Source of the DNA: UBA6770 sp965661115
Lineage (GTDB): Bacteria > Bacteroidota > Bacteroidia > Flavobacteriales_G > Salibacteraceae
DNA: 64,000 nucleotides
NCBI GenBank assembly: GCA_965661115.1
Contig: CBFICO010000002.1
Span: 22,636 to 86,635 of the forward strand
Direction: 5' to 3'
In this document: positions 8,969-17,680 of the stretch, piece by piece
How positions within the stretch are numbered: position 1 is the first letter of the stretch
Layout of the letters: each line of letters begins with the position of its first letter
The notes under the pieces: model-generated
Told to the model about the DNA's origin: nothing
Seen by the model: the letters and a program-made list of their open reading frames with translations, nothing else
Databases searched by the model: none
Position numbers and translations under genes: made by a program

Positions 8969-10006
8969 ATGAAGGATTTTCAGAAAAAGATACTTGTTGG
9001 TTGGCTTTTAACAGGGGCTGTTATGGTGTTTTTGATGGTGGTAATTGGTGGAATTACGCGTTTAACCAATAGCGGATTAAGTATGGTAGATTGGCACTTA
9101 ATTGTAGGTGCCGTTCCACCAAGTTCTGATGTTGAGTGGCAGCAAACATTTGAAGCCTATCAGCAGTCACCAGAGTTTAAGGAGCTTAATTCGGATTACA
9201 CGCTAGAGGATTTTAAGTCCATTTTTTGGTGGGAATATATTCACAGAGTGTTAGGAAGAGTATTAGGTGTGGTATTTTTACTCCCATTCTTGTTTTTCTT
9301 GTTTAAGGGATGGCTTTCCAAAAAACTAACGCTAAAGCTATTGCTGGTATTTGGCCTTGGTGCTTTTCAGGCATTTTTAGGTTGGTTTATGGTTAAAAGT
9401 GGCTTGATAGATGAACCCCGTGTAAGTCATTTTCGGTTAGCAGCTCATCTTATTACCGCATTTATAACCTGCATGGTTATTTTTTGGATTTGTTTAAATA
9501 TTTGGCGAGACAAAAATTCAAAAATGGTGTCTGGTTCTTACGCTAGGTCGGTTGTGGGTTTCATAGGTTTGGTGGTATTACAAATTGTTTTTGGTGCTTT
9601 TGTAGCTGGCACGCATGCTGGTGGAGTGCACAATACTTGGCCTTTAATGGATGGTCACTTGATATCTGATGCCGTATGGGTTTTAGAGCCTGCTTATCTG
9701 AACTTTCTTGAAGGAAAATCGGGTATTCAGTTCGCGCATAGAACCATTGGTATATTGGTGTTGGTTTTAGCAATTTGGTTGTACTTCAAAGGACTAAAGC
9801 AATCCTTTTTAAAGAGTCAGATATTGGCAATTAGGGTAGTAATAATCAGTGTTTTTGTTCAGTTTGGCTTGGGCGTTTTTACTTTACTGATGCACGTTCC
9901 AATTTCGTTAGGGATTTTTCATCAGGCTGGTGCATTAGTAGTTTTGGGTGCTTGTGTTTATTTGCTACACACTACTGTTTATCCTTCCATTCCAGCGTCT
10001 CGATAA
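8969..10006 (+). CDS. ctaA: Heme A synthase (COX15/CtaA family)
   Basis: This enzyme oxidises the C8 methyl of heme O to the formyl group of heme A for cytochrome oxidase, in the inner membrane. It is a ~345-aa polytopic protein with about eight membrane helices in two pseudo-repeats. The conserved heme/substrate motifs are VIGGITRLTNSGLSMVDW, WWEYIHRVLGR, AGTHAGGVHNTWPLMDG, FAHRTIGILV and FHQAGALVVL, which include the His ligands. The ATG at 8969 is preferred over the TTG at 8948 because a -7 box overlaps the TTG. The 3' end overlaps the convergent gldD by 35 nt. Confidence 0.94.
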   Translation: MKDFQKKILVGWLLTGAVMVFLMVVIGGITRLTNSGLSMVDWHLIVGAVPPSSDVEWQQTFEAYQQSPEFKELNSDYTLEDFKSIFWWEYIHRVLGRVLGVVFLLPFLFFLFKGWLSKKLTLKLLLVFGLGAFQAFLGWFMVKSGLIDEPRVSHFRLAAHLITAFITCMVIFWICLNIWRDKNSKMVSGSYARSVVGFIGLVVLQIVFGAFVAGTHAGGVHNTWPLMDGHLISDAVWVLEPAYLNFLEGKSGIQFAHRTIGILVLVLAIWLYFKGLKQSFLKSQILAIRVVIISVFVQFGLGVFTLLMHVPISLGIFHQAGALVVLGACVYLLHTTVYPSIPASR

Positions 10007-10571
10007 GCTTATACATATCCTTTTGGATATAGCTTATTACTGGCCTCAAAGAATCGGGGTTAGGACGCATATTAAAGTACAGCGACCCTCTAACAAAGTG
10101 CTGAACACTATCAGTCATGAAAAACTGAAAATTTGAGGCTACATTTCCTTCAAATTCGTATGCCACACCATACACGTTTTTGTTTGGGTTTTCGTAATAA
10201 CGCTCTTTAATGTCATCGGCTCTTACGGTGTGTTTCATTGCTAGTTTTCGAGCATCTTCTATGTAGTTAAAAAGAGAATCTTGTTTGATTTGAGTGTAGG
10301 TAAAGTGCATGGTAGCGCCGTACTGCGGGTAATACAAGTTTAGCCAACAAGGTTGTTTAATTCTTCTGCTGCTAGTATCTAATAATGATCTTAAAGGAAA
10401 TTTAAATGAGTATGGGCAATTAGATTCAAATTGTAGGAACTCCTTTTCTGGAAAATCTATGCGCATATACCCTTTTGGACGAGGTGTTGCCGTTTTTTCC
10501 TCCTCACAAGAAAGGATTAACAGTGAGATAATTACAGTAAAGCTTATCGTAAACAATCTATTCCTCATCAT
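9972..10571 (-). CDS. gldD: Gliding motility lipoprotein GldD
   Basis: This is a lipoprotein (MMRNRLFTISFTVIISLLILSC) of 199 aa, matching GldD of gliding Bacteroidota. Recognisable features are PKGYMRIDFPEKEF, CPYSFKFP, CWLNLYYPQYGATMHFTY and VASNFQFFMTDS. GldD is needed for gliding in Flavobacterium johnsoniae and affects function of the type IX system; its biochemistry is unclear. It overlaps the gldE stop by 14 nt, so the two are translationally coupled. Its 3' end overlaps ctaA on the other strand. Confidence 0.93.
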   Translation of the reverse strand: MMRNRLFTISFTVIISLLILSCEEEKTATPRPKGYMRIDFPEKEFLQFESNCPYSFKFPLRSLLDTSSRRIKQPCWLNLYYPQYGATMHFTYTQIKQDSLFNYIEDARKLAMKHTVRADDIKERYYENPNKNVYGVAYEFEGNVASNFQFFMTDSVQHFVRGSLYFNMRPNPDSLRPVISYIQKDMYKLIETLEWKDKQ

Positions 10572-11904
10572 TCTCTTTGGGTGTATCGTGAATAGTAACT
10601 TTAATTGAGCTTATTTTACGTGCATCAGCTGATTCGGTTGTAAAAGTGTAACTCAAAAAATCGAGTTTTTCACCTTTTGTTGGAATGTGACCAGTTTGCT
10701 CAATAACAAAGCCTGCCAACGTATCAGAGTCGCCTTTATTGTCTTCGAATAAACTACCATCTATATCCAGCAAACGATAAAAATCGTTTAACGGAGTCTT
10801 ACCTTCAAAGATATAGTTCCAATCATCCAGCTTACTGTAGGTGAGATTATCATCATCAAATTCATCGGCAATATCACCTACAATTTCTTCAATAATGTCT
10901 TCTAATGTTACAATGCCCGACGTACCCCCGTACTCATCCACAACTATGGCTAAGTGCACTTTTTTTAGCTGCATTTCTTCAAGCAGGTCGTCAATTTTCT
11001 TGTTTTCTGGAACAAATACAGGCTGCTTGAGCAGACTTTGCCATCTAAACCCATCTGCTTTATCAATATGTGGAATTAGGTCTTTTGCGTACAGCAATCC
11101 CTCAATGCTATCAAAATTATTGGTAAACACTGGAATTCTAGAGTACCCAGAATCTAAAATTTGAGCTTGAATATTATGGAATGATTCGGTACTATCCAGA
11201 GAAAATACGTCCATTCTAGAAGTCATAATTTGTTTTACATCGGTGTTTCCGAATTTTACAATTCCCTTCAGTATTTTTTGCTCGTCTTCACTTACGTCTT
11301 CTTCGGTGGTCAACTCAAGTGCATGAGAAAGCTCATCAACAGAAATATTATCCGATTTTTTTTGTAATCGCTTGCCGATAAAGTTTGTTGATCGCACTAA
11401 TGCTAAACTCAAGGGTAAAAAAGCTTTACGCAGAATGAGCATTGGGAAGGCCATAATCTGAGTTATTTTCTTGGAGTTTCTATTGCTATATATTTTTGGT
11501 ATAACCTCTCCAAATAGGAGTAACAAAAAGGTAACTGCAACTACTTGAACCAAGAAACCTAATAGCTCGCTGTCGCTAAAATCAAAAAGATTATTAATAA
11601 TGGTAGTCGATAAAATAATGATGGCAACATTCACCAAGTTGTTGGCTATTAAGATGGTGGCGAGTAGTCTTTTGGGAAATCGAAGTAAGTCTAAAATTTG
11701 TTCGTTAGATTTAGAATTTTCGTTTTCTAATTCGCTGATATCCTTTGGTTCTAAAGAGAAAAAAGCTACTTCCGAACCAGAAATTAATCCCGAGGTAACC
11801 AATAATATGAGCATTAATACAAGTTCAATTAATGTCTCAAGGCTAAATCCCCTGACAATGTTTAGAAGTTCAATGAATAATAAAGGCTCCGGCGGAGGTT
11901 CCAT
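10558..11904 (-). CDS. gldE: Gliding motility-associated protein GldE (CNNM/CorC family)
   Basis: This 448-aa membrane protein has the HlyC/CorC plan: a DUF21 (CNNM) membrane domain with four hydrophobic segments in the first ~200 residues (LVTSGLISGSEVAFFSLEP). A CBS pair follows at about 220-350 (IMTSRMDVFSLDS, ILDSGYSRIPVFTN, VVDEYGGTSGIVTLEDIIEEIVGDI), then a C-terminal CorC-HlyC domain. In Flavobacterium, gldE lies directly before gldD as here, and overexpressed GldE can partly suppress gldD mutations. It is part of the ssb-gldE-gldD leftward operon (32 nt after ssb). Confidence 0.92.
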   Translation of the reverse strand: MEPPPEPLLFIELLNIVRGFSLETLIELVLMLILLVTSGLISGSEVAFFSLEPKDISELENENSKSNEQILDLLRFPKRLLATILIANNLVNVAIIILSTTIINNLFDFSDSELLGFLVQVVAVTFLLLLFGEVIPKIYSNRNSKKITQIMAFPMLILRKAFLPLSLALVRSTNFIGKRLQKKSDNISVDELSHALELTTEEDVSEDEQKILKGIVKFGNTDVKQIMTSRMDVFSLDSTESFHNIQAQILDSGYSRIPVFTNNFDSIEGLLYAKDLIPHIDKADGFRWQSLLKQPVFVPENKKIDDLLEEMQLKKVHLAIVVDEYGGTSGIVTLEDIIEEIVGDIADEFDDDNLTYSKLDDWNYIFEGKTPLNDFYRLLDIDGSLFEDNKGDSDTLAGFVIEQTGHIPTKGEKLDFLSYTFTTESADARKISSIKVTIHDTPKENDEE

Positions 11905-11936
11905 TCAATTAAAATATATCCGACATAAAGGTAGGT

Positions 11937-12335
11937 TTAAAATGGCAAATCATCATTTTTCTCATCGCTTGTTGATACTGGAGTTCCTGAATCTTTGTTG
12001 GGCGCACCAAGCAAAACAAGGTTGTCAACAATCACTTCAGTAACGTAGCGTGTGTTTTTATCTTGATCTTCGTAAGAACGAGAGCGCAGCTTGCCTTCAA
12101 CGTATACTTTGTTTCCTTTACGCAAATACTTCTCCGCAATTCCAAACAGACCGGGACGCCATATTGCAATGTTATGCCAATCGGTATTTTCAACAAGATT
12201 TCCTTCTTTATCTCGATAAGATTCAGATGTCGCAATTGAAAAATTAGCAACTCCACGACCTTCCTCAAAGTGCCTAACTTCTGGATCTTTCCCTAAGTTG
12301 CCAACTAAAATTACCTTGTTTACACTTCCTGCCAT
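11937..12335 (-). CDS. ssb: Single-stranded DNA-binding protein
   Basis: This protein coats ssDNA in replication and repair. At 132 aa it has an N-terminal OB fold (KVILVGNLGKDPEVRHF, ANFSIATSESYRDKEG, YVEGKLRSRSYEDQDKNTRYVTEVI) and the acidic C-terminal tip DDLPF that recruits partner proteins. The linker is unusually short (about 15 residues). It heads the ssb-gldE-gldD operon, an arrangement conserved in Bacteroidota. Confidence 0.95.
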   Translation of the reverse strand: MAGSVNKVILVGNLGKDPEVRHFEEGRGVANFSIATSESYRDKEGNLVENTDWHNIAIWRPGLFGIAEKYLRKGNKVYVEGKLRSRSYEDQDKNTRYVTEVIVDNLVLLGAPNKDSGTPVSTSDEKNDDLPF

Positions 12336-12355
12336 ACGCTGATTTTTTATTGAAA

Positions 12356-12363
12356 CAAAGCTA
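12356..12363 (-). promoter_or_regulatory. Putative -7 element (TAGCTTTG) for ssb-gldE-gldD
   Basis: On the minus strand TAGCTTTG matches TAnnTTTG, 20 nt before the ssb ATG and inside the 50-nt gap after mutY. The -33 region has TTA rather than TTG. Confidence 0.5.
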
Positions 12364-12385
12364 TAAATTCTTGAATTTACTAAGT

Positions 12386-13429
12386 TTAGCCCTCAAGGTA
12401 TTTTTCAACTAACCTAGATACTGGTAAGCTTTCTATATCTTCGGTTTTATGCCAAGACATATGAGCTTGCAAAGGTTCAATTTTGTGTTCAAGTTCTACC
12501 TGCCAAAATTGGGCGTGATATTCAATATGACTCAAAATATGTTTGTATTTTTTGGCAGGAAATTTAATTTTAACTTTCTGATTTTTAGCTATATGGTTGA
12601 TTTCCTTGCTTAGGCCAGATTCGGTTTTTTCACGGTTAGATTCTATTGCGTAAAAGTCGAATAATCCTTCCCATACCCCCAAACCTTTTCTTTTTCTTAC
12701 CATTACTAAATCTTGGAATGTAATTATCAAGTAGTCTAGGTAGATTTTCTTTTTCTGTTGTTTTTTGACTTTAATTGGCAATGCGCCTTGTTTGTTGGCC
12801 TTTCCTGCAAAACAATCTGTAGCAAGAGGGCAATTAGAGCATTTCGGTTTTTTGGGTGTGCAAATTAGTGCCCCAAATTCCATTATGGCTTGGTTGTATT
12901 GATCAGTGCCTTCTGATGGCAAAAGAGAGTTAGCTAATTCTTTAAATTGTTTTTTACCTGCACTTGAATCAATTGGGGTCTCTATTCCATAATAGCGACT
13001 CAATACTCTATATACGTTTCCATCAACTACTGCTACCTTCTCATTGTTCGAAAATGAAGCAATAGCAGAAGCGGTGTATTCGCCTACTCCTTTCAGTTTA
13101 ATTAATTCTGAATATTTCTTGGGGAAGTCCAATTGGTTTTCATGAAGAAATTTTGCGGTGGCGTGCATATTTCTAGCCCTTGAGTAATAACCTAGACCTT
13201 GCCAATCTTTCAAAACTTGTTCTTCAGAAGCATTTGCTAAGTCATGAACAGTAGGATAATGACTTACAAACTTTTGGAAATAGGGTAATCCTTGAGCAAC
13301 CCTAGTTTGTTGAAGGATAACCTCGCTAAGCCATATTACATAAGGGTTTTTGGTGTCCCTCCATGGTAAAGTTCTTTTGTTTTTTTTGAACCAATCCAGT
13401 AATGATGTAGAGAAAAAATTAAGCTTCAT
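12386..13429 (-). CDS. mutY: A/G-specific adenine DNA glycosylase MutY
   Basis: MutY removes adenine mispaired with 8-oxoguanine. At 347 aa it has catalytic Glu in SEVILQQTRVAQG, a helix-hairpin-helix LKGVGEYTASAIASF followed by catalytic Asp in VDGNVYRVLSR, and a 4Fe-4S loop with spacing C-X6-C-X2-C-X5-C (CTPKKPKCSNCPLATDC). A C-terminal Nudix-like 8-oxoG recognition domain follows (about 230-347). It is divergent from the HU gene, with a -7 box 10 nt before its ATG. Confidence 0.96.
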   Translation of the reverse strand: MKLNFFSTSLLDWFKKNKRTLPWRDTKNPYVIWLSEVILQQTRVAQGLPYFQKFVSHYPTVHDLANASEEQVLKDWQGLGYYSRARNMHATAKFLHENQLDFPKKYSELIKLKGVGEYTASAIASFSNNEKVAVVDGNVYRVLSRYYGIETPIDSSAGKKQFKELANSLLPSEGTDQYNQAIMEFGALICTPKKPKCSNCPLATDCFAGKANKQGALPIKVKKQQKKKIYLDYLIITFQDLVMVRKRKGLGVWEGLFDFYAIESNREKTESGLSKEINHIAKNQKVKIKFPAKKYKHILSHIEYHAQFWQVELEHKIEPLQAHMSWHKTEDIESLPVSRLVEKYLEG

Positions 13430-13439
13430 TTCAGATAGC

Positions 13440-13447
13440 CAAAATTA
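13440..13447 (-). promoter_or_regulatory. Putative -7 element (TAATTTTG) for mutY
   Basis: On the minus strand TAATTTTG matches TAnnTTTG and ends 10 nt before the mutY ATG, implying a very short 5' UTR. Confidence 0.45.
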
Positions 13448-13482
13448 GCTTCTAGCTAGAAAGATTACTACATTTAAAATTA

Positions 13483-13511
13483 TATATTTGCGCCCCGTTA
13501 AAAAAAGGGGC
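13483..13511 (+). promoter_or_regulatory. -7 element (TATATTTG) and 5'-UTR hairpin for the HU gene
   Basis: TATATTTG at 13483-13490 matches TAnnTTTG. It is followed at once by a small hairpin GCCCC (13492-13496) / GGGGC (13507-13511) with a 10-nt A-rich loop. This hairpin would sit at the extreme 5' end of the HU mRNA, about 50 nt before the ATG, and may stabilise the message. The stabilising role is inference. Confidence 0.5.
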
Positions 13512-13561
13512 AAAATCCTTATAACGAATTAAATATTAGAGAAATACAAAATTAAATTATA

Positions 13562-13852
13562 ATGACAAAAGCTGATATTGTAAACGAAATCGCTGAATCT
13601 ACAGGAGTTGAAAAAAATGTTGTTCAAGAAACCGTAGAAGCTTTCATGGGTTCTGTAAAGAATGCAATGGAAAAAGGAGATAACGTTTACTTAAGAGGGT
13701 TTGGAAGTTTTATTATCAAAAAACGAGCGGAAAAAACTGGTAGAAATATCTCGAAAAACACGAGTATTATTATTCCTGCTCACTACATTCCTGCTTTCAA
13801 GCCTTCTAAAACATTTGCTAGTCTAGTAAAGAACAACGTAAAAGTTAAGTAA
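13562..13852 (+). CDS. HU family DNA-binding protein
   Basis: This is a 96-aa nucleoid-associated histone-like protein. It has the N-terminal helical dimer region (MTKADIVNEIAESTGVEKNVVQETVEAFM) and the DNA-binding arm core VYLRGFGSFIIKKRAEKTGRNISKNTSIIIPAHYIPAFKPSKTF. The usual arm motif GRNPxT is changed to GRNISKNT, and the HU PSKxF signature is kept. It is first in a rightward group HU-TPR-small basic protein-rng, and its position between mutY and rng is a common Bacteroidota arrangement. Confidence 0.93.
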   Translation: MTKADIVNEIAESTGVEKNVVQETVEAFMGSVKNAMEKGDNVYLRGFGSFIIKKRAEKTGRNISKNTSIIIPAHYIPAFKPSKTFASLVKNNVKVK

Positions 13853-13856
13853 CAAT

Positions 13857-14369
13857 TTGAGTTTACTAAAAAACCGTACGCAGCTTTCAGTAATTGTACT
13901 AGTTACAGCAGTTGGTGTTGTTATAGCATCACTGCCCAATAAGGGTCCTGAAAAGGCTGAGAATAAAAATGCGGTTGAAAGTTCATCTAATCAAGAAGAA
14001 CAAACAGTAAATCAAAAAATTGAAACAGCAGTTGAGATTATAACCTCAGGTAAAGGCGCCCCAATGAGGGGAATAGGTCTTTTAAAAGAGGTGTTGGAAG
14101 AGGACCCGAATAACGTCCAAGCTTTGTACTACTTAGGTGTGTTTAGTATTCAAAGTGGTCAGTATGACAAGGGTGTTGGAAGGTTCCAGTCTATTTTAAC
14201 AATAGAACCGGATAATCAAGATGCCAGGTTTTTATTAGCTCGTTGTTTGTTTGGTAATAACCAAGCAGATGAAGCAAAAAAGGAATTGAATAAAATAATG
14301 CAGTCTGACGCTCCCAAAGAGCTGAAAGACAAAGCAAATGAATTAATTGAAGAAATTAAAAAATCTTAG
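13857..14369 (+). CDS. TPR-containing membrane-anchored protein
   Basis: This 170-aa protein has one N-terminal membrane segment (about 9-26, LSVIVLVTAVGVVIASL), a polar spacer, and about two TPR repeats (ALYYLGVFSIQSGQYDKGVGRFQSILTIEPD, ARFLLARCLFGNNQADEAKKEL). The start must be TTG at 13857, 4 nt after the HU stop, because there is no ATG or GTG before the membrane segment. This family recurs between HU and rng in Bacteroidota; its function is unknown. A signal anchor facing the periplasm is likely. Confidence 0.8.
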   Translation: MSLLKNRTQLSVIVLVTAVGVVIASLPNKGPEKAENKNAVESSSNQEEQTVNQKIETAVEIITSGKGAPMRGIGLLKEVLEEDPNNVQALYYLGVFSIQSGQYDKGVGRFQSILTIEPDNQDARFLLARCLFGNNQADEAKKELNKIMQSDAPKELKDKANELIEEIKKS

Positions 14370-14371
14370 TT

Positions 14372-14461
14372 ATGCCAAGCGGTAAAAAAAGAAAAAGACA
14401 CAAGATTGCCACTCACAAGAGAAAAAAGAGACTGAGAAAGAACAGACACAAGCGTAAGTAG
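14372..14461 (+). CDS. Very small basic protein, AURKAIP1/COX24 (mS38/bS22-like)
   Basis: This 29-codon gene starts 2 nt after the TPR stop. The product begins MPSGKKRKRHKIATHKRKKR and is about two-thirds Lys/Arg/His. The pattern of basic residues with HKRKKRLRKNRHK matches the AURKAIP1/COX24 domain peptide found in Bacteroidota and related to mitoribosomal mS38. A ribosomal small-subunit association is inferred from that family. It is very short, but it fits tightly between the TPR gene and rng and has the same gene neighbourhood as in relatives, so I consider it real. Confidence 0.85.
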   Translation: MPSGKKRKRHKIATHKRKKRLRKNRHKRK

Positions 14462-14483
14462 TACGCGGTCAGTTTTTGCCATA

Positions 14484-14532
14484 ACCTCCTAGGGAGGTAA
14501 TGCGCTTTTGTTTCTTTTTAATCAGAGGGTAA
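14484..14532 (+). promoter_or_regulatory. Anti-SD/SD hairpin and 10-codon leader ORF before rng
   Basis: ACCTCC (14484-14489) and GGAGGT (14493-14498) form a perfect 6-bp stem with loop TAG. The 3' arm is a full Shine-Dalgarno sequence two bases before an ATG at 14500. That ATG opens a 10-codon ORF whose TAA stop (14530-14532) abuts the rng ATG (TAAATG). Translation of rng may therefore be coupled to the leader and gated by the hairpin. The structure is plain in the sequence; regulation is inference. Confidence 0.5.
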
Positions 14533-16086
14533 ATGAATAAAGAATTAGTTATTAATGCATCTTCCTCTGAAGTAAGAATAGCGCTTCTTGAAGATAAGAA
14601 GTTAGTTGAACTTCACGAGGAAAAGCCGAATAACGAGTTTTCTGTTGGTGATATTTACTTGGGGCGAATCAAGAAATTGGTGCCCGGATTAAATGCAGCA
14701 TTTGTAAATGTTGGTTACGAACGTGATGCTTTTTTGCACTACCTAGACTTAGGTCCGCAGTTACAATCATTACAGAAATTCGTTCAAAATACAAGGTCAG
14801 GTAAACAAAAGACCGCAGAGCTTGCAGACTTTAAGTTTAGCGAAGACATCGATAAAAACGGTAACGTAAAAGATGTGCTAAAACAAGGTCAAGAAGTTTT
14901 GGTTCAGGTTTCAAAAGAGCCTATCTCTACCAAAGGCCCACGTATAAATTGCGAACTGAGTCTAGCCGGAAGGTTTCTGATCTTAGTTCCTTTTTCGGAT
15001 AAAGTAAACATATCGTCAAAAATTAGAAGTAAGGCTGAGCGAACTCGCCTTAGAAGTCTAATTGAGAGTATTAAACCGAAGAACTTTGGGGTAATAATTA
15101 GAACGGTTGCTGAAAACAAAAAAGTAGCTGAACTAGACCAAGACTTAAAAGATCTTTTTGGGCGGTGGTCTGATATGTATGAAGCCCTAAAAGAGGCTAA
15201 ACCACCAAAGAAAATATTGGGAGAGCTAGGGAAGTCAGCAGCTTTGTTGCGCGATATCCTATCTCCAAGTTTCAATAGTATAGCCATAGATGATCCTCAA
15301 TTGTTTGGGGAAATCAAGAGCTACATTGGAACCATTGCACCAGAAAAAGTTGGCATTTTAAAACAACACACTGCTAAGAAACCAATATTTGATACCTATG
15401 GTATTGAGAAACAGATTAAAGCACTTTTTGGCAGAAATGTAACGATGTCTTCAGGTGCTTATTTGGTAATTGAACATACAGAAGCACTGCATGTTATTGA
15501 CGTCAACAGTGGTAATACCGCTAAGTCTGATGATAGTCAAGAGACCAATGCTTTAAGGGTGAATATAGAATCTGCTGAGGAAATTGCTCGCCAGTTGCGA
15601 TTGCGGGACATGGGCGGAATTATTGTGGTTGACTTTATAGATCAGCGTAAAGCAGAAAGTAGAAAAGAGCTTTTGAATTCGCTTAAAGAATTCATGAAGA
15701 ATGATAAGGCTAAGCATCATATCCTTCCTCCAAGTAAGTTTGGTTTGGTTCAAATAACTCGTCAAAGGGTGCGACCTGAAATGGATATCAAAACATCTGA
15801 AGTAATTCAGACAAAAGATGGAAATAAAGAGGTGAAGGCTACTATTTTGTTAATTGATGATATTGAAAATCAATTGATTAAAATATTAGAGGAACAAAAG
15901 CCAAAAGGAATTTCTATTCAGTGTCATCCTTTTATTGAAGCTTATTTCAAAACCAAAAAGAGACAGTTTCAGATTAAGTGGCTGTTTAAATACAGAACTT
16001 GGGTGAATATATCTTCTTCAAACTCATTTCAGCTAATGGAGTATTATTTTACCAATAATGCTGGAAAGAAAATAGAGTTCAAGTAG
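14533..16086 (+). CDS. rng: Ribonuclease E/G family protein
   Basis: This endoribonuclease of RNA processing and decay is 517 aa, the size of RNase G. It has an embedded S1 domain near residues 36-130 (VGDIYLGRIKKLVPGLNAAFVNVGYERDAFLHY). The catalytic core carries the Mg-binding aspartates in ALHVIDVNSGNTAK and GGIIVVDFIDQRK. It lacks the long C-terminal scaffold of RNase E, and the Zn-link is not evident. The 5' UTR holds a hairpin and mini-ORF, of interest because RNase E in other bacteria is controlled through its leader; whether that happens here is unknown. Confidence 0.93.
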   Translation: MNKELVINASSSEVRIALLEDKKLVELHEEKPNNEFSVGDIYLGRIKKLVPGLNAAFVNVGYERDAFLHYLDLGPQLQSLQKFVQNTRSGKQKTAELADFKFSEDIDKNGNVKDVLKQGQEVLVQVSKEPISTKGPRINCELSLAGRFLILVPFSDKVNISSKIRSKAERTRLRSLIESIKPKNFGVIIRTVAENKKVAELDQDLKDLFGRWSDMYEALKEAKPPKKILGELGKSAALLRDILSPSFNSIAIDDPQLFGEIKSYIGTIAPEKVGILKQHTAKKPIFDTYGIEKQIKALFGRNVTMSSGAYLVIEHTEALHVIDVNSGNTAKSDDSQETNALRVNIESAEEIARQLRLRDMGGIIVVDFIDQRKAESRKELLNSLKEFMKNDKAKHHILPPSKFGLVQITRQRVRPEMDIKTSEVIQTKDGNKEVKATILLIDDIENQLIKILEEQKPKGISIQCHPFIEAYFKTKKRQFQIKWLFKYRTWVNISSSNSFQLMEYYFTNNAGKKIEFK

Positions 16087-16103
16087 TACATTAGTGCTAC
16101 TGT

Positions 16104-16565
16104 ATGCAAGGTAGAGAGTACACCAAAGAAGAGGCTAAAAACCGAATTATGGCTTATTGCGCTAGGCAAGAGCGCTGTCATTTTGAGGTGCAAGAAAAAC
16201 TTAAATCTTGGCAAATTCCATATTCAATTGCCAATGAGTTAATAGCTGATTTAATTGAGTATAATTTTTTGAACGAAGAACGCTTTGCACGGTCTTTTGC
16301 CCGTGGAAAATTTCGTATTAAACGTTGGGGAAAGTATAAGATTAAACAAAAGCTCATTGAGAAAAGAGTTTCACCATTTTGTATAAAGCTTGGATTAAAA
16401 GAAATAGAAGATAAGGAGTACGAATTGGTGATTCAAGAGCTTATTCAAAAGAAAGAAAAGGATATTATTGCTAGCAATAAATTTGAACGAATGGCAAAGC
16501 TTAAAAACTATCTATTACAAAAAGGGTTTGAGTGGAAAGACGTTCAAAAACACTTAACATATTAA
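16104..16565 (+). CDS. recX: Regulatory protein RecX
   Basis: RecX modulates RecA filaments. At 153 aa it shows three-helix repeats typical of RecX: AKNRIMAYCARQERCHFEVQEKL, LIEYNFLNEERFARSFARGKFRIKRWGKYKIKQKL, and a C-terminal KGFEWKDVQKHL. The motif DY/EYxFLNEERFARSFxRGK is the family signature. It lies 17 nt after rng and 1 nt before prfB, so it is probably cotranscribed. Confidence 0.9.
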   Translation: MQGREYTKEEAKNRIMAYCARQERCHFEVQEKLKSWQIPYSIANELIADLIEYNFLNEERFARSFARGKFRIKRWGKYKIKQKLIEKRVSPFCIKLGLKEIEDKEYELVIQELIQKKEKDIIASNKFERMAKLKNYLLQKGFEWKDVQKHLTY

Positions 16566-16566
16566 T

Positions 16567-17671
<1,105 letters not shown>

Positions 17672-17680
17672 AAAGCTTGT

